64,000 bases of DNA from Burkholderiaceae bacterium (GCA_024235995.1 JACKLI010000001.1:2790001-2854000); one strand, 5' to 3'; positions 16,596-25,261 are shown, numbered from the stretch's first letter. Numbers and translations: made by a program. The notes: generated by a model from the letters alone, not told the origin.

Positions 16596-18419
16596 ATGTC
16601 AAACCCCAAATCGGCAGCGCCGGCCGACGCCGCCAAGCCCAGCCACTTCATCCGCCAGGCCATCGAGCACGACCTACAGGCCGGCACCTACGCCCAGCGC
16701 CGCTGGGGCGGCGGCCCCGGCGACGGCGCCAGCCACCAGGCCGGCGCACCCGATCCGGCCCGCATCCGCACCCGCTTTCCGCCCGAGCCCAATGGCTACC
16801 TGCACATCGGCCACGCCAAGAGCATCTGGCTGAACTTCAGCCTGGCGCAGGAATACGGCGGCGTGTGCCACCTGCGCTTCGACGACACCAACCCCGAGAA
16901 GGAAGAGCAGGAATACGTCGACTCCATCCGCGAGATGGTGCACTGGCTGGGCTGGAGCCACGCCTTTGCCGACAACCCCGCGCAGCCCGGCGTGCCGCAG
17001 CCGCACGAATACTTCGCCAGCGACGACTTCGACTTCATGTACCGCGCGGCCGAAGCCCTGATCGAGGCCGGCCACGCCTACGTCGACGAGCAAACGCCCG
17101 AGCAGATGCGCGCCGGCCGCGGCGACTTCGGCACGCCCGGCACCGACAGCCCGTACCGCAGCCGCACGCCGGCCGAGAACCTGGCGCGCTTTCGCGAGAT
17201 GCGGGGTGGCCAGCACCCCGACGGCGCCATGGTGCTGCGCGCCAGGATCGACATGGCCAGCCCCAACATCAACCTGCGCGACCCGGCCATCTACCGCATC
17301 CGCCACGCCACGCACCACCGCACGGGCGACCGCTGGTGCATCTACCCCATGTACACCTTCGCGCATCCGATCGAGGATGCGCTGGAGCAGATCACCCACA
17401 GCATCTGCACGCTGGAGTTCGAAGACCAGCGCCCCTTCTACGACTGGCTGCTCGAACGTTTGTGCGAAGCCGGCCTGCTCACCGCCCCGCCGCCGCGCCA
17501 GTACGAGTTTGCGCGCCTGAACGTCGGCCACGTCATCACCAGCAAGCGCAAGCTGCGCCAGCTGGTCGAAGAGCGCCACGTCAGCGGCTGGGACGACCCG
17601 CGCATGCCCACCCTGGCCGGCCTGCGCCGCCGCGGCTACACGCCCGAAAGCCTGCGCCTGTTTGCCGAGCGCTCGGGCGTCACCAAGACCAGCAACGCCT
17701 GGACCGACTACGCCGCCCTGGACGCCGCCCTGCGCGAAACGCTGGACCCGTACGCCCCGCGCGCCATGGCCGTGCTGGAGCCGCTCAAGCTGGTCATCGA
17801 GAACTGGGCCGAGGTGTTCGGCAGCGACGCGCACCTGGAGCCCTGCCACGCCCCCGTGCACCCGCACCAGCCCGAGCTGGGCCAGCGCGCCTTCATGCTC
17901 GGCAAGGAGGTGTGGATCGAGCGCACCGACTACGAAGAGACGCCGCCCAAAGGCTTCTTCCGGCTGTTCCCCGGCAACAAGGTGCGGCTGAAATACGGCT
18001 ACGTCATCGAGTGCCTGGGCGCTACAAAAGACGCAGCTGGCCAGGAAAACGTGGTGCGGGCAAACCTCATAAAAGACACCAAATCGGGCACCCCCGGCGC
18101 CGACAGCGTCAAGGTCAAGGGCGTCATCACCTGGGTGGGCGTGGCCGATGGCGTGCCCGCCACCGTCAACCTGTACGACCGCCTGTTCACCGAGGAACAG
18201 CCCGACGCCGGCGGGCGCGACTTCCTCGGCGTGCTCAACCCCCACAGCCTGCACACCGTGCAGGCCGTGGTCGAGCCCTCACTGGCCGCCGCGCAGCCCG
18301 AGGACCGCTTTCAGTTCGAGCGCCACGGCTTCTTCGTCGCCGACCGGCGCGAGCATCAGGCGGGCGGCAGGCTGGTGTTCAACCGCATCGCGGGCCTGAA
18401 AGATTCGTGGAGCAAGTGA
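16596..18419 (+). CDS. glnS: glutaminyl-tRNA synthetase
   Basis: Charges tRNA-Gln directly with glutamine; class I enzyme of 607 residues. PNGYLHIGHAKS (HIGH motif) begins near residue 67 and VITSKRKL serves as the KMSKS equivalent. The C-terminal beta-barrels that read the anticodon are present. Between about residues 474 and 497 the sequence (LGATKDAAGQENVVRANLIK) looks unlike other GlnS and the DNA weakly resembles the ATAGCT element. TAGAAT (16584-16589) lies 6 bases before the ATG and there is no ribosome site. Confidence 0.96.
   Translation: MSNPKSAAPADAAKPSHFIRQAIEHDLQAGTYAQRRWGGGPGDGASHQAGAPDPARIRTRFPPEPNGYLHIGHAKSIWLNFSLAQEYGGVCHLRFDDTNPEKEEQEYVDSIREMVHWLGWSHAFADNPAQPGVPQPHEYFASDDFDFMYRAAEALIEAGHAYVDEQTPEQMRAGRGDFGTPGTDSPYRSRTPAENLARFREMRGGQHPDGAMVLRARIDMASPNINLRDPAIYRIRHATHHRTGDRWCIYPMYTFAHPIEDALEQITHSICTLEFEDQRPFYDWLLERLCEAGLLTAPPPRQYEFARLNVGHVITSKRKLRQLVEERHVSGWDDPRMPTLAGLRRRGYTPESLRLFAERSGVTKTSNAWTDYAALDAALRETLDPYAPRAMAVLEPLKLVIENWAEVFGSDAHLEPCHAPVHPHQPELGQRAFMLGKEVWIERTDYEETPPKGFFRLFPGNKVRLKYGYVIECLGATKDAAGQENVVRANLIKDTKSGTPGADSVKVKGVITWVGVADGVPATVNLYDRLFTEEQPDAGGRDFLGVLNPHSLHTVQAVVEPSLAAAQPEDRFQFERHGFFVADRREHQAGGRLVFNRIAGLKDSWSK
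18018..18085 (+). repeat. possible degenerate ATAGCT element inside glnS
   Basis: GCTACAAAAGACGCAGCTGG matches the left end of the element at 32931-32997, but the right half agrees poorly. It is in frame and encodes a variable surface stretch. Weak case. Confidence 0.25.
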
Positions 18420-18601
18420 CGTGTTCTACCTCGACCTGTTCGCAAGTGCTGCAGGAGCGCGCCTTGACGCTCGAGATCGGCAGCACGCCGGTGCGAGTGG
18501 CCACCATCGACGACCTGATCGCACTCAAACAACAGGCCGGCCGCCCGCTGGACCTCGATGACGTGGCCCATCTCCAAAAAATCAAGGCCGCCAAGTCATG
18601 A
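18416..18601 (+). pseudogene. C-terminal remnant of a nucleotidyltransferase-like gene
   Basis: A 61-codon open frame ends in ERALTLEIGSTPVRVATIDD followed by LIALKQQAGRPLDLDDVAHL. This resembles the end of small MNT/AbiEii-like nucleotidyltransferases (a call to a conserved Asp-Leu-Ile-Ala-Leu-Lys segment), but the nucleotide-binding core is absent; the 5' part has been lost up to the glnS stop. Its stop overlaps the start of the 88-residue gene (ATGA), so the remnant probably keeps the coupling of an original two-gene unit. Function lost, in my reading. Confidence 0.5.
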
Positions 18602-18864
18602 AAGCCGATCCCTGGCCACCCTTCCCGCCCCAGCCCGACCGCAGCGCTCGTCGCTACCGCATCAGCGACGAGCGCCTGCAGGCGTTCGCCAAACTCACCC
18701 TCTACGAGCGCCTGAAGTGGGTGGAGGAATGCTCCAGCTTCGTGCGCATGGGGCAGCAAGCGATGGCGCGGCAAGGCGGGGCCACTCACCTTCAGCAGGG
18801 CGATACGCTGGCCGTCAAGGAACCCGAGACATGGCAACGATTCAACGCAAACCCGCCCCATTGA
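18598..18864 (+). CDS. small conserved-type protein paired with the nucleotidyltransferase remnant
   Basis: 88 residues. The middle, YRISDERLQAFAKLTLYERL followed by KWVEECSSFV, is a helical pattern that I associate with short proteins encoded beside nucleotidyltransferase genes, possibly as partner or antitoxin. No catalytic motif. The start overlaps the stop of the remnant upstream. Function unknown; with its partner truncated it may be a leftover. Confidence 0.55.
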   Translation: MKADPWPPFPPQPDRSARRYRISDERLQAFAKLTLYERLKWVEECSSFVRMGQQAMARQGGATHLQQGDTLAVKEPETWQRFNANPPH

Positions 18865-19007
18865 TCCCACCCGCGCGCCAGCTCAACGCCGCGCTCAGGC
18901 AGTCGGCCGCGCGCGCCCAGCGGATTGCGGATGCATTTGGGAGGGCCGTGCCAAAAGCGCGTGAGGCCGCGCCGTGCGACAAGACCGAACGTCAGCCCAA
19001 ACACTGA
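18831..19007 (+). CDS. small basic protein, unknown
   Basis: 58-codon ORF starting inside the end of the 88-residue gene, in another frame. The product is Ala/Arg/Lys-rich, with a likely amphipathic helix (ARQLNAALRQSAARAQRIAD). No family recognised; it could be a short antitoxin-like or regulatory peptide, or not a gene at all. Confidence 0.25.
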   Translation: MATIQRKPAPLIPPARQLNAALRQSAARAQRIADAFGRAVPKAREAAPCDKTERQPKH

Positions 19008-19057
19008 GCGCCAGACTCCTTTCCTACGCCGAGCCTTCCCGATTTCTCTTTTCATTC

Positions 19058-20029
19058 ATGCGACGACGCAGAACGAAAGAATCACCGCTCTCCATCGGTT
19101 TAACCCTGATCGCCATGGGTCTCGGCATGCTGTTGGTGCCGACCATGCTCGGGTCAAGCCCCGTCGTACGCGCGTTCAAAACGGGGCTGCAAACCCCTGG
19201 ATGGATCATGCTTGGATTGGGTGCCATGGCCGTCGCCTTCCACATGCTGGTTCTCAAATTGAGTGCGTCCAAGCAAGGTGCCACGGCGCGTCCAACGTCA
19301 AGCAGTCGGACCCAAGTTGAACCAACCACCACCAGCGGCCCGTCCGCGGCGCATCCAGTTTCGACAACTGGCGACGAGCGCATGGAACCCAGCCTCGCAC
19401 CTGAGCCGCCTGCGACGCCCTCCCCTGTCGCGTCCCCTGCCCACAAGCGCCTGACGCATTGGAGCCCCGAGGTATTCGCCGCCATCGAATGGCGCCGCTT
19501 CGAGGCGGTGGTGGAGCAGCTGTTTGCCCAAGCGGGTTTCGAGACGCGGGCGCAGTCGCATGGCGCCGACGGCGGGGTCGATGTGTGGCTGCATTCGCGC
19601 CACGCGGGCGGTGCACCGGTGGGCGTGGTGCAGTGCAAGCACTGGCAGGACAAGGCGGTGCCGGTGTCGGCCATGCCCGAGTTCTTCGGCGTGATGGCCT
19701 CGCACGGCCTCAAGCGCGGCACCTACGCCACCACCTCGCGCTTTACCGCCGACGCACTGACCTTCGCCCGCGCCAACGGCATCAACGCGCAGGATGGCGA
19801 TGGGTTGCTGGCGCTGATCGCTGCGCGCACGCCCGAGCAGCAGGCCGCACTGCTGGCGACGGCGTTCGACGGCGAATACTGGCGCCCGACGTGCCCGAGT
19901 TGCGGCGTGAAAATGGCTGGCCGTGCTTCGCGCAAGACCGGCGAGCGCTTCTGGGGCTGCATCCACTACCCGCGCTGCAAGACCACGCTGCCCATGACCA
20001 AGGCCGCAGCCAACGGCTTGACAGCCTGA
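19058..20029 (+). CDS. membrane-anchored Mrr-type restriction endonuclease with C4 zinc finger
   Basis: 323 residues from the ATG at 19058; an in-frame GTG at 18974 would add 28. Order: basic start (MRRRRTK), two hydrophobic segments (about residues 13-34 and 49-66), a Ser/Thr/Pro linker, then an Mrr catalytic domain from about residue 140. The nuclease motif is E in EWRRFEAVVEQLF, D in GADGGVDVW and QCK in VVQCKHW, the complete D...QxK set. The end has a topoisomerase-type zinc finger, CPSCG then CIHYPRCK. The DNA target is unknown and no methylase gene is adjacent, so it may cut modified or foreign DNA. Confidence 0.85.
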   Translation: MRRRRTKESPLSIGLTLIAMGLGMLLVPTMLGSSPVVRAFKTGLQTPGWIMLGLGAMAVAFHMLVLKLSASKQGATARPTSSSRTQVEPTTTSGPSAAHPVSTTGDERMEPSLAPEPPATPSPVASPAHKRLTHWSPEVFAAIEWRRFEAVVEQLFAQAGFETRAQSHGADGGVDVWLHSRHAGGAPVGVVQCKHWQDKAVPVSAMPEFFGVMASHGLKRGTYATTSRFTADALTFARANGINAQDGDGLLALIAARTPEQQAALLATAFDGEYWRPTCPSCGVKMAGRASRKTGERFWGCIHYPRCKTTLPMTKAAANGLTA

Positions 20030-20052
20030 CGCCAGCTTCCGCCCATTTCTCT

Positions 20053-20106
20053 CGTTTCGATAGCTTCTCGCGCTTTCTGGATGCGCGCCAGAGCCTGATT
20101 TGACTC
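20053..20106 (+). repeat. ATAGCT dispersed element, copy after the Mrr gene
   Basis: Forward copy between the nuclease and VIT-family genes. It shows TTTCGATAGCTTCTCGCGC, then GCGCGCCAGAGCC and a run to TTTGACTC. It is the only content of the short gap between the two facing genes. Confidence 0.65.
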
Positions 20107-20124
20107 ATAGGCCGGGCAGCACCC

Positions 20125-20841
20125 TCACCCCGCCGACCCGGTCCCGAACAGCTGCCCGATCAGCGCCGAGGCGCCCATCGCCAGCGCGCCCCAGAACAGC
20201 ACGCGCGCGGCGCCCTTGCCCATGGGCGCGCCACCCAGCCTGGCGGCCATGGCGCCCAGCGCGGCCAGCAGCGCCAGCGTGGCGCCGATCAGCAGCGAGG
20301 TCAGGCCGGCGCCCTGGTACAGCAGCACGATCAGGATGGGCGGCAGCGCGCCGGCCACGAAGGACCCGGCCGAGGCCAGCGCGGCCTGCAGCGGGCGCGC
20401 CTCGTTGTGCGCGGTGATGCCCAGCTCGTCGCGCAGGTGGGCGTCCAGCGCGTTGTGCGCCGTCAGCTCGTGCGCCACCTGGGCCGCCAGCTCGGGCGAC
20501 AGGCCGCGCCGGCGGTAGATGCCGGTGAGCTCGCGCAGCTCCTGCTCGGGCTGGTCGACCAGCTCGCGCGCCTCGGTGGCGCGGTCGGCCTGCTCGACGT
20601 CGGCCTGCGAGCTGACGGAGACGTATTCGCCCGCGGCCATCGAGAACGCGCCGGCCGTCAGCCCCGCCGCCGCCGTCAGCAGCAGCACGCGCAGGTCGGT
20701 GCCGGCCGCCGCCATGCCGACCACCAGGCCGCTGGTCGACAGCAGCCCGTCGTTGGCGCCCAGCACGGCGGCGCGCAGCCAGCCGGCGTTGTGGGCGTTG
20801 TGGGATTCGCGGTGCGGGTCGTGGTGGTGGGTGCGGGACAT
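20125..20841 (-). CDS. VIT1/CCC1-family transporter (iron/manganese type)
   Basis: Membrane protein of 238 residues. The N-terminus is His-rich (SRTHHHDPHRESHNAHNAGW), then the family start WLRAAVLGANDGLLSTSGL gives the first helix. A soluble middle section (AAGEYVSVSSQADVEQAD and EQELRELTGIYRRRGLS) is the metal-binding domain typical of this family, and three helices follow. Relatives move Fe2+ or Mn2+ out of the cytosol. I start at the ATG at 20841; frames further upstream run into repeat sequence. Confidence 0.9.
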   Translation of the reverse strand: MSRTHHHDPHRESHNAHNAGWLRAAVLGANDGLLSTSGLVVGMAAAGTDLRVLLLTAAAGLTAGAFSMAAGEYVSVSSQADVEQADRATEARELVDQPEQELRELTGIYRRRGLSPELAAQVAHELTAHNALDAHLRDELGITAHNEARPLQAALASAGSFVAGALPPILIVLLYQGAGLTSLLIGATLALLAALGAMAARLGGAPMGKGAARVLFWGALAMGASALIGQLFGTGSAG

Positions 20842-20922
20842 GGGCGGGCCTGAAGATGGACGGCCGCCATTGTGGCCTACGGCCAAGCGCACCGGCGACG
20901 CCTGCCGCAAAGCCGCGTATGC

Positions 20923-20986
20923 TTTGTTTTCGATAGCTGTTGGCGCATGATGCACGCTGGCTGCGGGCCGAATCATCTCTTCAAGC
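20923..20986 (+). repeat. ATAGCT dispersed element, copy upstream of the VIT gene
   Basis: Forward copy in the 180-base gap between the VIT-type gene and the degenerate ABC ATPase gene. TTTTCGATAGCTGTTGGCGC at its left end is close to the best copy, and TCAAGCC ends it. Nothing else is visible in this gap. Confidence 0.65.
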
Positions 20987-21021
20987 CGCTTCGTCGCGGC
21001 ATGCCGTGCGGCCTGGCCCCG

Positions 21022-21663
21022 TCACGCCAGGCGCAGCACCTGCCCCCAGGGCACGTCGGGCACGGCCTCGTAGTTCGCCACCACGATCACCCGCCCGCTC
21101 TCCCGGCAGCGCCGCGCCTCGGCCGCCAGCGCCTGGCGCAGGTGGCGGATCGAAGGCCCATCGAGCGCGGCCTCGGGCTCGTCGATGAGCGTGAGCGGCG
21201 CGCCGCTGGCCAGCGCCGCGGCCAGCAGCACCTTGCGCTTGCCGCCGGTGGACAGGCGAAACATCTCCTTGTGCCGGTGTTCGTCCAGGCCCAGCCCCTG
21301 CACCAGCGCCTGCCAGTCGGCCGCGCGCCAGCCGGGGTGGCACCCGGCCTGCTGCCGCGCCCATTGCTCGGGCGACAGCTCGGGCCAGGGCTCGCGCGGG
21401 TCGCGCCAGAAGATGCGTGCCGCGCGCTCGGCCGCGTCCAGCGCCGCGACGTCGGCGCCGCCCCAGCGCACCGAGCCCGCGGCCGGCGCCGCCTCGCCGG
21501 CCAGCAGGCGCAGCAACGCAGTCTTGTGCTCGCCCTCTTCGTCGACGACGAGCGACAGGCCGGAGGCAAAGGCGGCGCTCCAGCCGGTGATGCGGGCACC
21601 GCCGGGGGAATCGAGCGCGAGGGCGTGCACCTGCAGGGGTGCGTGCGGGGCAACGGGGGTCAT
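21022..21663 (-). CDS. orphan ABC-type ATPase with degenerate nucleotide site
   Basis: Single ABC ATPase domain, 213 residues, no membrane segment and no permease gene nearby. Walker B (LTLIDEPEAALD) and the D-loop are normal, but Walker A is degenerate: DEEGEHKT where GxxGxGKT is expected, and the signature reads STGGKRK in place of LSGGQ. The fold around RLSTGGKRKVLLAAALASG matches cytochrome c maturation or short-domain type ABC proteins. ATP hydrolysis may be weak or lost. It is divergent from the small membrane protein gene at 21734. Confidence 0.7.
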   Translation of the reverse strand: MTPVAPHAPLQVHALALDSPGGARITGWSAAFASGLSLVVDEEGEHKTALLRLLAGEAAPAAGSVRWGGADVAALDAAERAARIFWRDPREPWPELSPEQWARQQAGCHPGWRAADWQALVQGLGLDEHRHKEMFRLSTGGKRKVLLAAALASGAPLTLIDEPEAALDGPSIRHLRQALAAEARRCRESGRVIVVANYEAVPDVPWGQVLRLA

Positions 21664-21733
21664 GCCGCCGATTGTCGCGGGCGGCGGCGGTGCAGAATGC
21701 AAGCTTCGTTTTCTGCACCACCGCCTCCGACCC

Positions 21734-22138
21734 ATGCTCGCCAACCTCACCCCCTTCCTGCTGCACTGGGCCATCACGGCGTTCGGCCTGTGGGTGGCCA
21801 GCCACGTGTTCAAGGGCCTGCGCTTCGATGGCGCCGGCGCGCTCATCGTGGCCGCCCTGCTGCTGGGGCTGGCCAACGCGGTGGTGCGGCCGCTGCTGGT
21901 GGTGCTGACGCTGCCGCTGACGCTGGTCACCTTCGGGCTGTTCCTGCTGGTCATCAACGCGCTGGTGCTGATGCTGGTGGGCGCGCTGGTGCGCGGCTTT
22001 CACGTCGGCGGCTTCTGGACGGCGTTCTGGGCCAGCATCTTCATGTCGCTGCTGAGCCTGGTGCTGGGCGCCTTCGTGCTCGGCGGCACGCCCGAGTTCA
22101 CCATCCACACCAGCCCCGGGCCGGGCGGCTGGATCTGA
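21734..22138 (+). CDS. small four-helix membrane protein (phage holin family IV/DUF360 type)
   Basis: 134 residues with four hydrophobic segments. GLRFDGAGALIVAALLLGLA and NAVVRPLLVVLTLPLTLVTF are characteristic of a widespread chromosomal family named after holins. There is no lysis cassette around it, so a phage origin is not implied. Role unknown. Confidence 0.8.
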   Translation: MLANLTPFLLHWAITAFGLWVASHVFKGLRFDGAGALIVAALLLGLANAVVRPLLVVLTLPLTLVTFGLFLLVINALVLMLVGALVRGFHVGGFWTAFWASIFMSLLSLVLGAFVLGGTPEFTIHTSPGPGGWI

Positions 22139-22180
22139 GCCCCCCGGGCAGCGGCGTCGGCTGCCGGCTACCATCGGCGC

Positions 22181-22654
22181 ATGACGATCTGGCAAACCCT
22201 TTTCCCCACCGGCTGGCTGAACTACCTGCTGGGCGGCCTGTGCGTGGGCGCCGGCGTGGCGCTGCTGTTCGTGCTGACGGGCCGCGTCGGCGGCATGAGC
22301 TCGGTGTTCACCACCACCTGGTCCTACGCGCTGCGGCGGCCGTTCTTTCAGCAGGCTCCGTGGCTGGACTCGCGCGGCTGGCGCCTGCTGTACGCGCTGG
22401 GCCTGGTGCTGGGCGCGCTGGCCTGGTGGCTGTGGCAGGGCCAGGGCGTGGCCGAAACCACCGCCGTGCCCTGGTGGCTGCTGCTGGCAGGCGGCTTCGT
22501 CACCGGCTACGGGGCGCGGCGCGGGCGCGGCTGCACCTCGGGCCACGGCATCTGCGGGCTGGGCTCGCTGCAATGGCCCTCGGCGCTGGCGGTGCTCACC
22601 TTTCTGGCCACCGCCATGCTGACGGCCAACCTGGTCACGCGGTGGATCGTATGA
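22181..22654 (+). CDS. YeeE/YedE-family sulfur compound transporter, first half
   Basis: Membrane protein of 157 residues with about four helices; the motif GRGCTSGHGICGLG carries the conserved cysteines of the YeeE (TsuA) thiosulfate/sulfur carriers. In E. coli YeeE both halves form one protein; here they are split over two overlapping genes. TACCAT (22169-22174) lies 6 bases before the ATG. Confidence 0.87.
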   Translation: MTIWQTLFPTGWLNYLLGGLCVGAGVALLFVLTGRVGGMSSVFTTTWSYALRRPFFQQAPWLDSRGWRLLYALGLVLGALAWWLWQGQGVAETTAVPWWLLLAGGFVTGYGARRGRGCTSGHGICGLGSLQWPSALAVLTFLATAMLTANLVTRWIV

Positions 22655-23106
22655 ACATTGGCAAGGCACTGGCCACGCTGGCCGCGGGGGCGCTGTTCGG
22701 CTTTGGGCTGGCGCTGGCCGGCATGATCCGGCCCGAGGTGGTGCTGAGCTTTCTGCAGTGGCGCGACTGGGGCCTGATGCTGGTGATGGCCGGCGGCGCC
22801 GGCGGCGCGCTGCTGGCCTACAAGGGGCTGGCGCACTGGCTGAAGGCGCCCCTGCTGGGCGGGCGCTTTGGCGTGCATGAGAGCCGCTGGGACGGCCGCA
22901 TGCTGACCGGCGCGGCCCTGTTCGGCGTGGGCTGGGGCCTGACGGGCGTGTGCCCGGGCCCGGCCATCGCCGGCCTGGGCGCAGGCAACGTCACGCTGCT
23001 GTGGGCCGTGGCCGGCATCGCGCTGGGCGCGCTGGCGCAGGGCTGGTGGGCCACCGATGCCGATCTGCCGGCGGGGGTACCGCAAGGGCCCGGGCATGAC
23101 GACTGA
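22651..23106 (+). CDS. YeeE/YedE-family (DUF6691) transporter, second half
   Basis: Second half of the split sulfur transporter, 151 residues. The start overlaps the stop of the first half (ATGA). It has about four hydrophobic segments, with GFGLALAGMIRPEVVLSFL at the start and the cysteine motif GLTGVCPGPAIAGLG. The stop codon touches the stop of the facing tatD-type gene with no base between them. Confidence 0.87.
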   Translation: MNIGKALATLAAGALFGFGLALAGMIRPEVVLSFLQWRDWGLMLVMAGGAGGALLAYKGLAHWLKAPLLGGRFGVHESRWDGRMLTGAALFGVGWGLTGVCPGPAIAGLGAGNVTLLWAVAGIALGALAQGWWATDADLPAGVPQGPGHDD

Positions 23107-23952
23107 TCATTCGTCATCCACCAGCGCCGCCAGCCGCGGCAGCGCCGAGCAGGCGTTGGCGGTGGTCTGCGCCGCCCAGGCCTCGACCGGCACCGCGCGC
23201 AAGCCGGCCAGCACGGCGGCGATGCGCGGCAGCTCGCCTGGCTCGTTGCGGCCGGTGGCGGCGCCCGCGGCACGCTGGGCGGCGCTGGCGTACAGCCATT
23301 GCGGCGGGATGTCGGGGGCGTCGGTCTCCACCACGATGGCGTGCGCCGGCAGCGCCGTGGCCAGCGCGCGCAGGCGCGTGGCGCGCTCGTAGGTCAGGGC
23401 GCCGCCAAAGCCCAGCTTGAAGCTCAGCTGCAGGAACTGGTCGGCCTGCTGGCGGCTGCCGCCGAAGGCGTGGGCGATGCCGCCCGCCACCTCGATCTCG
23501 CGCAGGCCCTGGAGGATGGCGTCCACCGAGCGGCGCACGTGCAGGATCACCGGCAGCCCATGGCGGCGCGCCAGCTTCAGCTGCTCGCGATAGAAGTGCT
23601 CCTGCCGCGCGCGCAGCGGGCCGGGCGCGGCCAGCTCGGGCACGAAGTAGTCCAGCCCGATCTCGCCCACGGCCACCAGGCGCGGGTCGGCGGCGTGGCG
23701 CGTCAGCGCCGCGTCCAGCTGCGCCAGCGCGTCGTCGGCCGCGCGCGCCACGCACATCGGGTGGATGCCCAGCGCGTAGGCGTCGCCCAGCTGGTGCGCC
23801 AGCGCGCGCGCGCCCTCGAAGGCCGGCGCCTCGACCGCCGGGATCACGCACAGCGCTACATTTTGATGAGCCGCCCGGGCACGCACCGCGCGGGCGTCGG
23901 GCGCAAACTCCGGTGCATCCAGGTGGCAGTGGGTGTCGATCCAGCGAGCCAT
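23107..23952 (-). CDS. TatD-family metal-dependent deoxyribonuclease
   Basis: 281 residues, TIM-barrel hydrolase of the TatD type; relatives act as 3' exonucleases on DNA/RNA. Metal ligands are WIDTHCHLD at the N-terminus, VGEIGLDYF near residue 95, ILHVRRS near residue 137 and VETDAPDIPP near residue 207. In HVRRS the usual CR/SR is slightly changed but the histidine is kept. Start ATG at 23952. Confidence 0.9.
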   Translation of the reverse strand: MARWIDTHCHLDAPEFAPDARAVRARAAHQNVALCVIPAVEAPAFEGARALAHQLGDAYALGIHPMCVARAADDALAQLDAALTRHAADPRLVAVGEIGLDYFVPELAAPGPLRARQEHFYREQLKLARRHGLPVILHVRRSVDAILQGLREIEVAGGIAHAFGGSRQQADQFLQLSFKLGFGGALTYERATRLRALATALPAHAIVVETDAPDIPPQWLYASAAQRAAGAATGRNEPGELPRIAAVLAGLRAVPVEAWAAQTTANACSALPRLAALVDDE

Positions 23953-23965
23953 GGGGGCAAGCGTA

Positions 23966-24256
23966 TCAGCCGCCGCGCTCGCACAGCGTCAGGTGCCAGT
24001 CCTCGTTGGGCGCGCCCTGCCCCGCCAGCTGCTGGCTGCGCGAGTTGGCGCGCCACACGCGGCCGGCAAAGCCCGGCTGCGGCCGCGTGCGGTACCAGTA
24101 CCAGCGGCCGTCGCCGTCCTGCGCGGCCCAGTTCCAGCCCTGCGGCGCCTGCGCCCAGTCCAGGCGCCAGGGTGTGCCGCCGGCGCTGCCCGTCTCGTCG
24201 TGCATGTCAATGACCTTTTCATACCCACACAGGGGGCAAACCATGCTACCGTGCAT
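23966..24256 (-). CDS. small hypothetical protein with a CPLCG motif
   Basis: 96 residues. The N-terminus MHGSMVCPLCGYEKVIDMHD has one CxxC pair, as in half a zinc ribbon; the rest is rich in Trp and aromatic residues (WYWYRTRPQPGF) with no recognisable catalytic site. I choose the ATG at 24256, which has AAAGGG upstream. It is divergent from the protease gene. Function unknown. Confidence 0.6.
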   Translation of the reverse strand: MHGSMVCPLCGYEKVIDMHDETGSAGGTPWRLDWAQAPQGWNWAAQDGDGRWYWYRTRPQPGFAGRVWRANSRSQQLAGQGAPNEDWHLTLCERGG

Positions 24257-24288
24257 CCCATTGCCCTTTCGATGTCCGGGGTGAGACC

Positions 24289-25236
24289 ATGCGCCGCACC
24301 GCGCTCTACAGCCAATCGCCCTCATCGGCCGCGCCGGCGGCTGCCGCGGCGCCCGAGCCGAACCCAACCAAGCCGCTGGTCATGCCGCCGACCACGCCGC
24401 CGGTGCGCCAGGCGGGCGTCTGGCGCCGCCGCTGGGCCGCCGGCTGGCGCCACCCAGCCGCGCTGTGGTCCGCCATCGGCGCGCTGGCGCTGGGCGGGGC
24501 GCTGGCGCTGGGCCCCTGGCGTGTGCCGGCGCCGCGCGCGCTGACGCAAAAGGACATCGACGCCGCCGTGCTGCACACGGCCGCCACCAAGGTGCTGCCC
24601 TCGCAGGCGGCACGCGCGGCCGCCACGGTGGCGCCGTCGGTGGTGCGGGTGGAAGGCGTCATCGAAGGCAAGAAGGGCAAGAAGGGCCAGGTGGAGCTGG
24701 GCCGCGGCATCGGCACCGGGGTGGTGATCCGCGACAACGGCACCATCCTGACCAACCTGCACGTGGTGCAGGAGGCCGAGAAGATCACCGTGACCTTTGC
24801 CGACGGCACCGAGAGCCCGGCCGGCATCGTCAACGTGCAGCCCGACAACGACATGGCGGTGCTGCGCGCCAGCAAGCTGCCCGACGACCTGCAGGCCGCC
24901 ACCCTGCGCACCACGGGCGACCTGCAGCCGGGCGAGGAGGTGGTGGCCATCGGCTTTCCGTTCGGCATCGGGCCCTCGGTGTCCAGCGGCGTGGTGTCGG
25001 GCCTGGGGCGGGCGTTCCGCTCGCCCGAGGGCGGGCAGATCATGCGCAACCTGATCCAGTTCGACGCCGCCGCCAACCCCGGCAACTCGGGCGGGCCGCT
25101 CATCACCATGGACGGCCAGGTGGTGGGCATCGTCACCGCCATCCTCAACCCGACGTCGGCGCGCACCTTCATCGGCATCGGCTTCGCGGTGCCGATCGAG
25201 AACGCCGCCGCCGGCGCCGGGCAGATTCCGTTTTGA
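24289..25236 (+). CDS. membrane-anchored trypsin-like serine protease without PDZ domain
   Basis: 315 residues. A Pro/Ala-rich cytosolic lead, a single membrane helix (about residues 58-78) and a periplasmic S1C-type protease domain. The triad is complete: H in LTNLHVV near residue 158, D in DNDMAVLRA near residue 187 and S in NPGNSGGPL near residue 266. The protein stops right after the protease domain (FAVPIENAAAGAGQIPF), so there is no PDZ domain as in HtrA/DegP. It precedes the MoxR operon by 25 bases and may belong to it. Confidence 0.87.
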   Translation: MRRTALYSQSPSSAAPAAAAAPEPNPTKPLVMPPTTPPVRQAGVWRRRWAAGWRHPAALWSAIGALALGGALALGPWRVPAPRALTQKDIDAAVLHTAATKVLPSQAARAAATVAPSVVRVEGVIEGKKGKKGQVELGRGIGTGVVIRDNGTILTNLHVVQEAEKITVTFADGTESPAGIVNVQPDNDMAVLRASKLPDDLQAATLRTTGDLQPGEEVVAIGFPFGIGPSVSSGVVSGLGRAFRSPEGGQIMRNLIQFDAAANPGNSGGPLITMDGQVVGIVTAILNPTSARTFIGIGFAVPIENAAAGAGQIPF

Positions 25237-25261
25237 CTATTATTTCAGGAGCACGCCACGC

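Noticed and set aside
21734..22138. Holin-like gene as a sign of a prophage
   Set aside because: No phage gene lies near, and this family is common in bacterial chromosomes.
24289..25236. Serine protease as a truncated HtrA
   Set aside because: The end is tidy just after the protease domain and the triad is complete, so a PDZ-less family member is more likely than a broken gene.
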